Source: Amphibacillus jilinensis Y1 (GTDB lineage: Bacteria; Bacillota; Bacilli; Bacillales; Amphibacillaceae). From it: DNA of 64,000 nt. The DNA is taken from assembly GCF_000306965.1 (NCBI RefSeq), contig NZ_JH976434.1, forward strand, positions 1,310,357 through 1,374,356, written 5' to 3'. How positions within the stretch are numbered: the first letter of the stretch is position 1; each line of letters begins with the position of its first letter. A program made the translations under genes and the position numbers. Positions 62,290-64,000 of the stretch are shown piece after piece. The notes beneath the pieces are model-generated. The model was not told the origin of the DNA. It saw only the letters and a list, made by a program, of their open reading frames with translations, and did no database searches.

Positions 62290-62616
62290 ATGCGTGGAAA
62301 CATGGGAAATATGAACAAGATGATGAAGCAAATGCAAAAAATGCAAAAAGATATGGTGAAAGCTCAAGAGGAATTGCAAGAAATGACGTTTGAAGCTACT
62401 GCTGGTGGTGGAATGGTAAAGATAACTGCTAACGGTAAAAAAGAAATATTGGATATAGAAATTAATGAAGAGGCCGTTGACCCGGATGATGTAGAAATGC
62501 TCCAAGATTTAATTATTGCAGCAACTAATGAAGTTTTAACTAAAGTAGAAGAAAAATCTAACGACACGATGGGCAAATTCACACAGGGTATGAATCTACC
62601 TGGAGGGATGTTCTAG
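62290..62616 (+). CDS. ebfC: YbaB/EbfC nucleoid-associated protein
   Basis: 108 residues. [19 protein letters not shown] start, then long helix [20 protein letters not shown] and [11 protein letters not shown] end. Small dimeric DNA-binding protein always between dnaX and recR. AAGGAGG before ATG. Confidence 0.97.
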   Translation: MRGNMGNMNKMMKQMQKMQKDMVKAQEELQEMTFEATAGGGMVKITANGKKEILDIEINEEAVDPDDVEMLQDLIIAATNEVLTKVEEKSNDTMGKFTQGMNLPGGMF

Positions 62617-62628
62617 GAGGGATAATAG

Positions 62629-63225
62629 GTGTACTATCCAGAACCGATTTCAAAGCTTATTGATAGCTTTACTAAGTTGCCAGGGATCGGACCGAAAACA
62701 GCGGTTCGTCTGGCTTTTTTTGTACTTAATATGAATGAAGACGATGTATTGGACTTTGCAAAGGCGTTGGTGAATGCGAAGCGAGAGTTGACACATTGTA
62801 GTACTTGCGGCCATATTACGGATCAAGACCCTTGTGCAATATGTGGAGATCATAACCGTGATGACTCTGTCATTTGTGTGGTTCAAGATCCTAAAGATGT
62901 CATTGCAATGGAGAAGATGAGGGAATTTAATGGGCGCTATCATGTATTACATGGAGCGATTTCTCCAATGGATGGCATTGGACCTGAAGACATAAATGTC
63001 CCTCCTTTACTGAATCGTTTGAAAGATGAGAAAGTAGGCGAACTTATTTTAGCAACCAATCCCAACGTGGAAGGTGAAGCAACTGCTATGTATATTTCGC
63101 GTTTAGTAAAGCCCTCGGGGATCAAAATCACACGCATTGCTCATGGACTACCAATGGGTGGAGATTTAGAATATGCGGATGAGGTAACACTTTCGAAAGC
63201 TTTAGAAGGAAGACGTGAACTTTAA
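62629..63225 (+). CDS. recR: RecR recombination mediator
   Basis: 198 residues, GTG start. Hh[14 protein letters not shown], zinc finger [16 protein letters not shown], Toprim [14 protein letters not shown]. Acts with RecO and RecF at gaps. Twelve bp after ebfC. Confidence 0.97.
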   Translation: MYYPEPISKLIDSFTKLPGIGPKTAVRLAFFVLNMNEDDVLDFAKALVNAKRELTHCSTCGHITDQDPCAICGDHNRDDSVICVVQDPKDVIAMEKMREFNGRYHVLHGAISPMDGIGPEDINVPPLLNRLKDEKVGELILATNPNVEGEATAMYISRLVKPSGIKITRIAHGLPMGGDLEYADEVTLSKALEGRREL

Positions 63226-63238
63226 AGGAAGTGACTAT

Positions 63239-63457
63239 ATGGCATTTGGAAAACGAAAAAAACTAAAAGAACGAGAAGAACAGCTATTGCGTGATATCTT
63301 TCAATTGCAATCGGAATGGATGAAATTAAAGAATATTATTGAAAAAAGTGTAGAGCCAAGTGAAATTGGGCGCTATGATTTAATGGTAGCTCAAGCGAAA
63401 TATTTTTTCCTGCTAAGAGAAGCAAGGTACCGTAATATTAACGCGCGTCACCTTTAA
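63239..63457 (+). CDS. yaaL: YaaL (DUF2508) protein
   Basis: 72 residues from the ATG at 63239 (AAAGGAAG upstream). Charged helix-rich start MAFGKRKKLKEREEQLLRD, then VAQAKYFFLLREARYRNI. DUF2508, unknown function, conserved between recR and bofA in Bacillus. Its stop codon lies in a terminator hairpin. Confidence 0.92.
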   Translation: MAFGKRKKLKEREEQLLRDIFQLQSEWMKLKNIIEKSVEPSEIGRYDLMVAQAKYFFLLREARYRNINARHL

Positions 63458-63478
63458 AGGTGGCGTTCTTTTTTTGAT
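63439..63478 (+). terminator. Terminator of the dnaX-ebfC-recR-yaaL transcript
   Basis: AACGC and CACCTTT pair with AAAGGTG and GCGTT, then CTTTTTTT. Includes the yaaL stop codon TAA in its loop. Confidence 0.85.
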
Positions 63479-63536
63479 TTTTAAGCATATATTATTTACT
63501 AGTTCTACATTAATTGAAAGAGGAGGATTAGTATAG

Positions 63537-63788
63537 ATGCAACAAATAATTATTGTGGCAGTCGTTTGTATAGCGTTAATGGGCTTATTCCATTTACCTG
63601 CGTTAAAGTGGATGTCAACAGGTTTCGTTAAAATAGTCATAGGTGCATTAATGTTGTTTTTTCTTAATATTTTAAGTGGCTCATTTGGATTACATATTCC
63701 AATTAACCTTTTTACGGCGATAACAGTCGGTTTTTTAGGTTTACCTGGAGTAGTGGCATTGAGTTCACTACATCTTTTTGTTATTTAG
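63537..63788 (+). CDS. bofA: BofA, pro-sigma-K processing inhibitor
   Basis: 83 residues, three hydrophobic segments, GALMLFFLNILSGSFGLHIPIN and the family-typical TVGFLGLPGVVALSSLHLF end. BofA holds SpoIVFB protease inactive in the outer forespore membrane until the SpoIVB signal arrives. AGAGGAGG upstream. Supports a sporulating organism. Confidence 0.93.
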   Translation: MQQIIIVAVVCIALMGLFHLPALKWMSTGFVKIVIGALMLFFLNILSGSFGLHIPINLFTAITVGFLGLPGVVALSSLHLFVI

Positions 63789-63911
63789 GACAATCCCTGT
63801 TTAAATTTGATATTAACGGGTAATATATAAGTGTTAATGGGATGCATTAATCAGTTAACTATCATGATAGCTAATGATGGTTTTTCTTTTTAATTTATTA
63901 ATAAAAAAGTG

Positions 63912-64000
63912 TTGACTATTACAAGTTGTCTGTGATAGTATATAGAGGTTGTCGCGAAAAGACGGCAACCGAATTGATCTTTGAAAACTGAACAAAACAA
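63912..64000 (+). promoter_or_regulatory. rRNA operon promoter and leader (operon continues past window)
   Basis: TTGACT at 63912-63917 with TAGTAT at 63936-63941 (18-bp spacer) as a likely promoter. The leader ends TGATCTTTGAAAACTGAACA, the near-invariant sequence (boxA region) before 16S rRNA genes of Bacillaceae. The 16S gene itself is outside the window. Confidence 0.85.

Overview
The window is the replication-origin region of a low-GC, endospore-forming member of the Bacillaceae. The order rpsR-ssb-rpsF-ychF, yyaC, parB-parA-noc, rsmG-mnmG-mnmE-jag-yidC-rnpA-rpmH, oriC, dnaA-dnaN-yaaA-recF-remB-gyrB-gyrA, guaB-dacA-pdxS-pdxT-serS, tRNA-Ser, dck-dgk, sleL, tadA, SRP RNA, dnaX-ebfC-recR-yaaL-bofA, rrn is the classical Bacillus backbone. 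Sporulation and germination genes (yyaC, jag/spoIIIJ, a gerA-type operon, sleL, bofA) point to a spore former. Rnf genes (rnfC, rnfD) beside the origin and a cytosolic flavin-transfer operon suggest an anaerobic or facultative, possibly haloalkaliphilic lineage such as Amphibacillus or Natronobacillus. That genus-level guess is inference only.

Layout. 1-2.3 kb: rnfD (cut by the window edge) and rnfC. 2.8-17.7 kb: mostly minus-strand genes for ribosomal proteins, chromosome partitioning, tRNA modification and membrane insertion, with three parS palindromes. 17.7-19.85 kb: bipartite oriC around dnaA, with DnaA boxes on both sides, six DnaA-trio triplets between dnaA and dnaN, and a strong intrinsic-terminator-like hairpin just upstream of dnaA. 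19.8-36.7 kb: plus-strand replication, gyrase, nucleotide, cell-wall, vitamin B6 and seryl-tRNA genes, with a serine T-box before serS. 37-43.6 kb: accessory segment with a PadR/DUF1129 pair, proC, and a minus-strand operon encoding an Rgg-like regulator, a signal-less ApbE flavin transferase and two NAD(P)H-dependent FMN reductases; one reductase has a DUF438-like PAS domain and ends in a flavinylation-type sequence. 44-51.8 kb: deoxynucleoside kinases, a gerA-gerB-gerC operon with an extra 54-residue membrane-protein gene, a PfpI-family protein and the cortex-lytic SleL. 51.9-64 kb: tadA and SRP RNA, then a glycoside catabolic island (GH1, ABC importer, DUF624, LacI) wedged before dnaX-ebfC-recR-yaaL-bofA, ending in the promoter and leader of an rRNA operon.

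Two things stand out. First, the ApbE operon looks like a cytosolic redox module in which a soluble FMN reductase carries its own C-terminal flavinylation tag. Second, at least ten copies of an intergenic repeat, in a long form of about 150 bp and short internally deleted forms of about 50-60 bp, are scattered between genes on both arms. I saw no prophage, CRISPR array, restriction system or complete insertion sequence.
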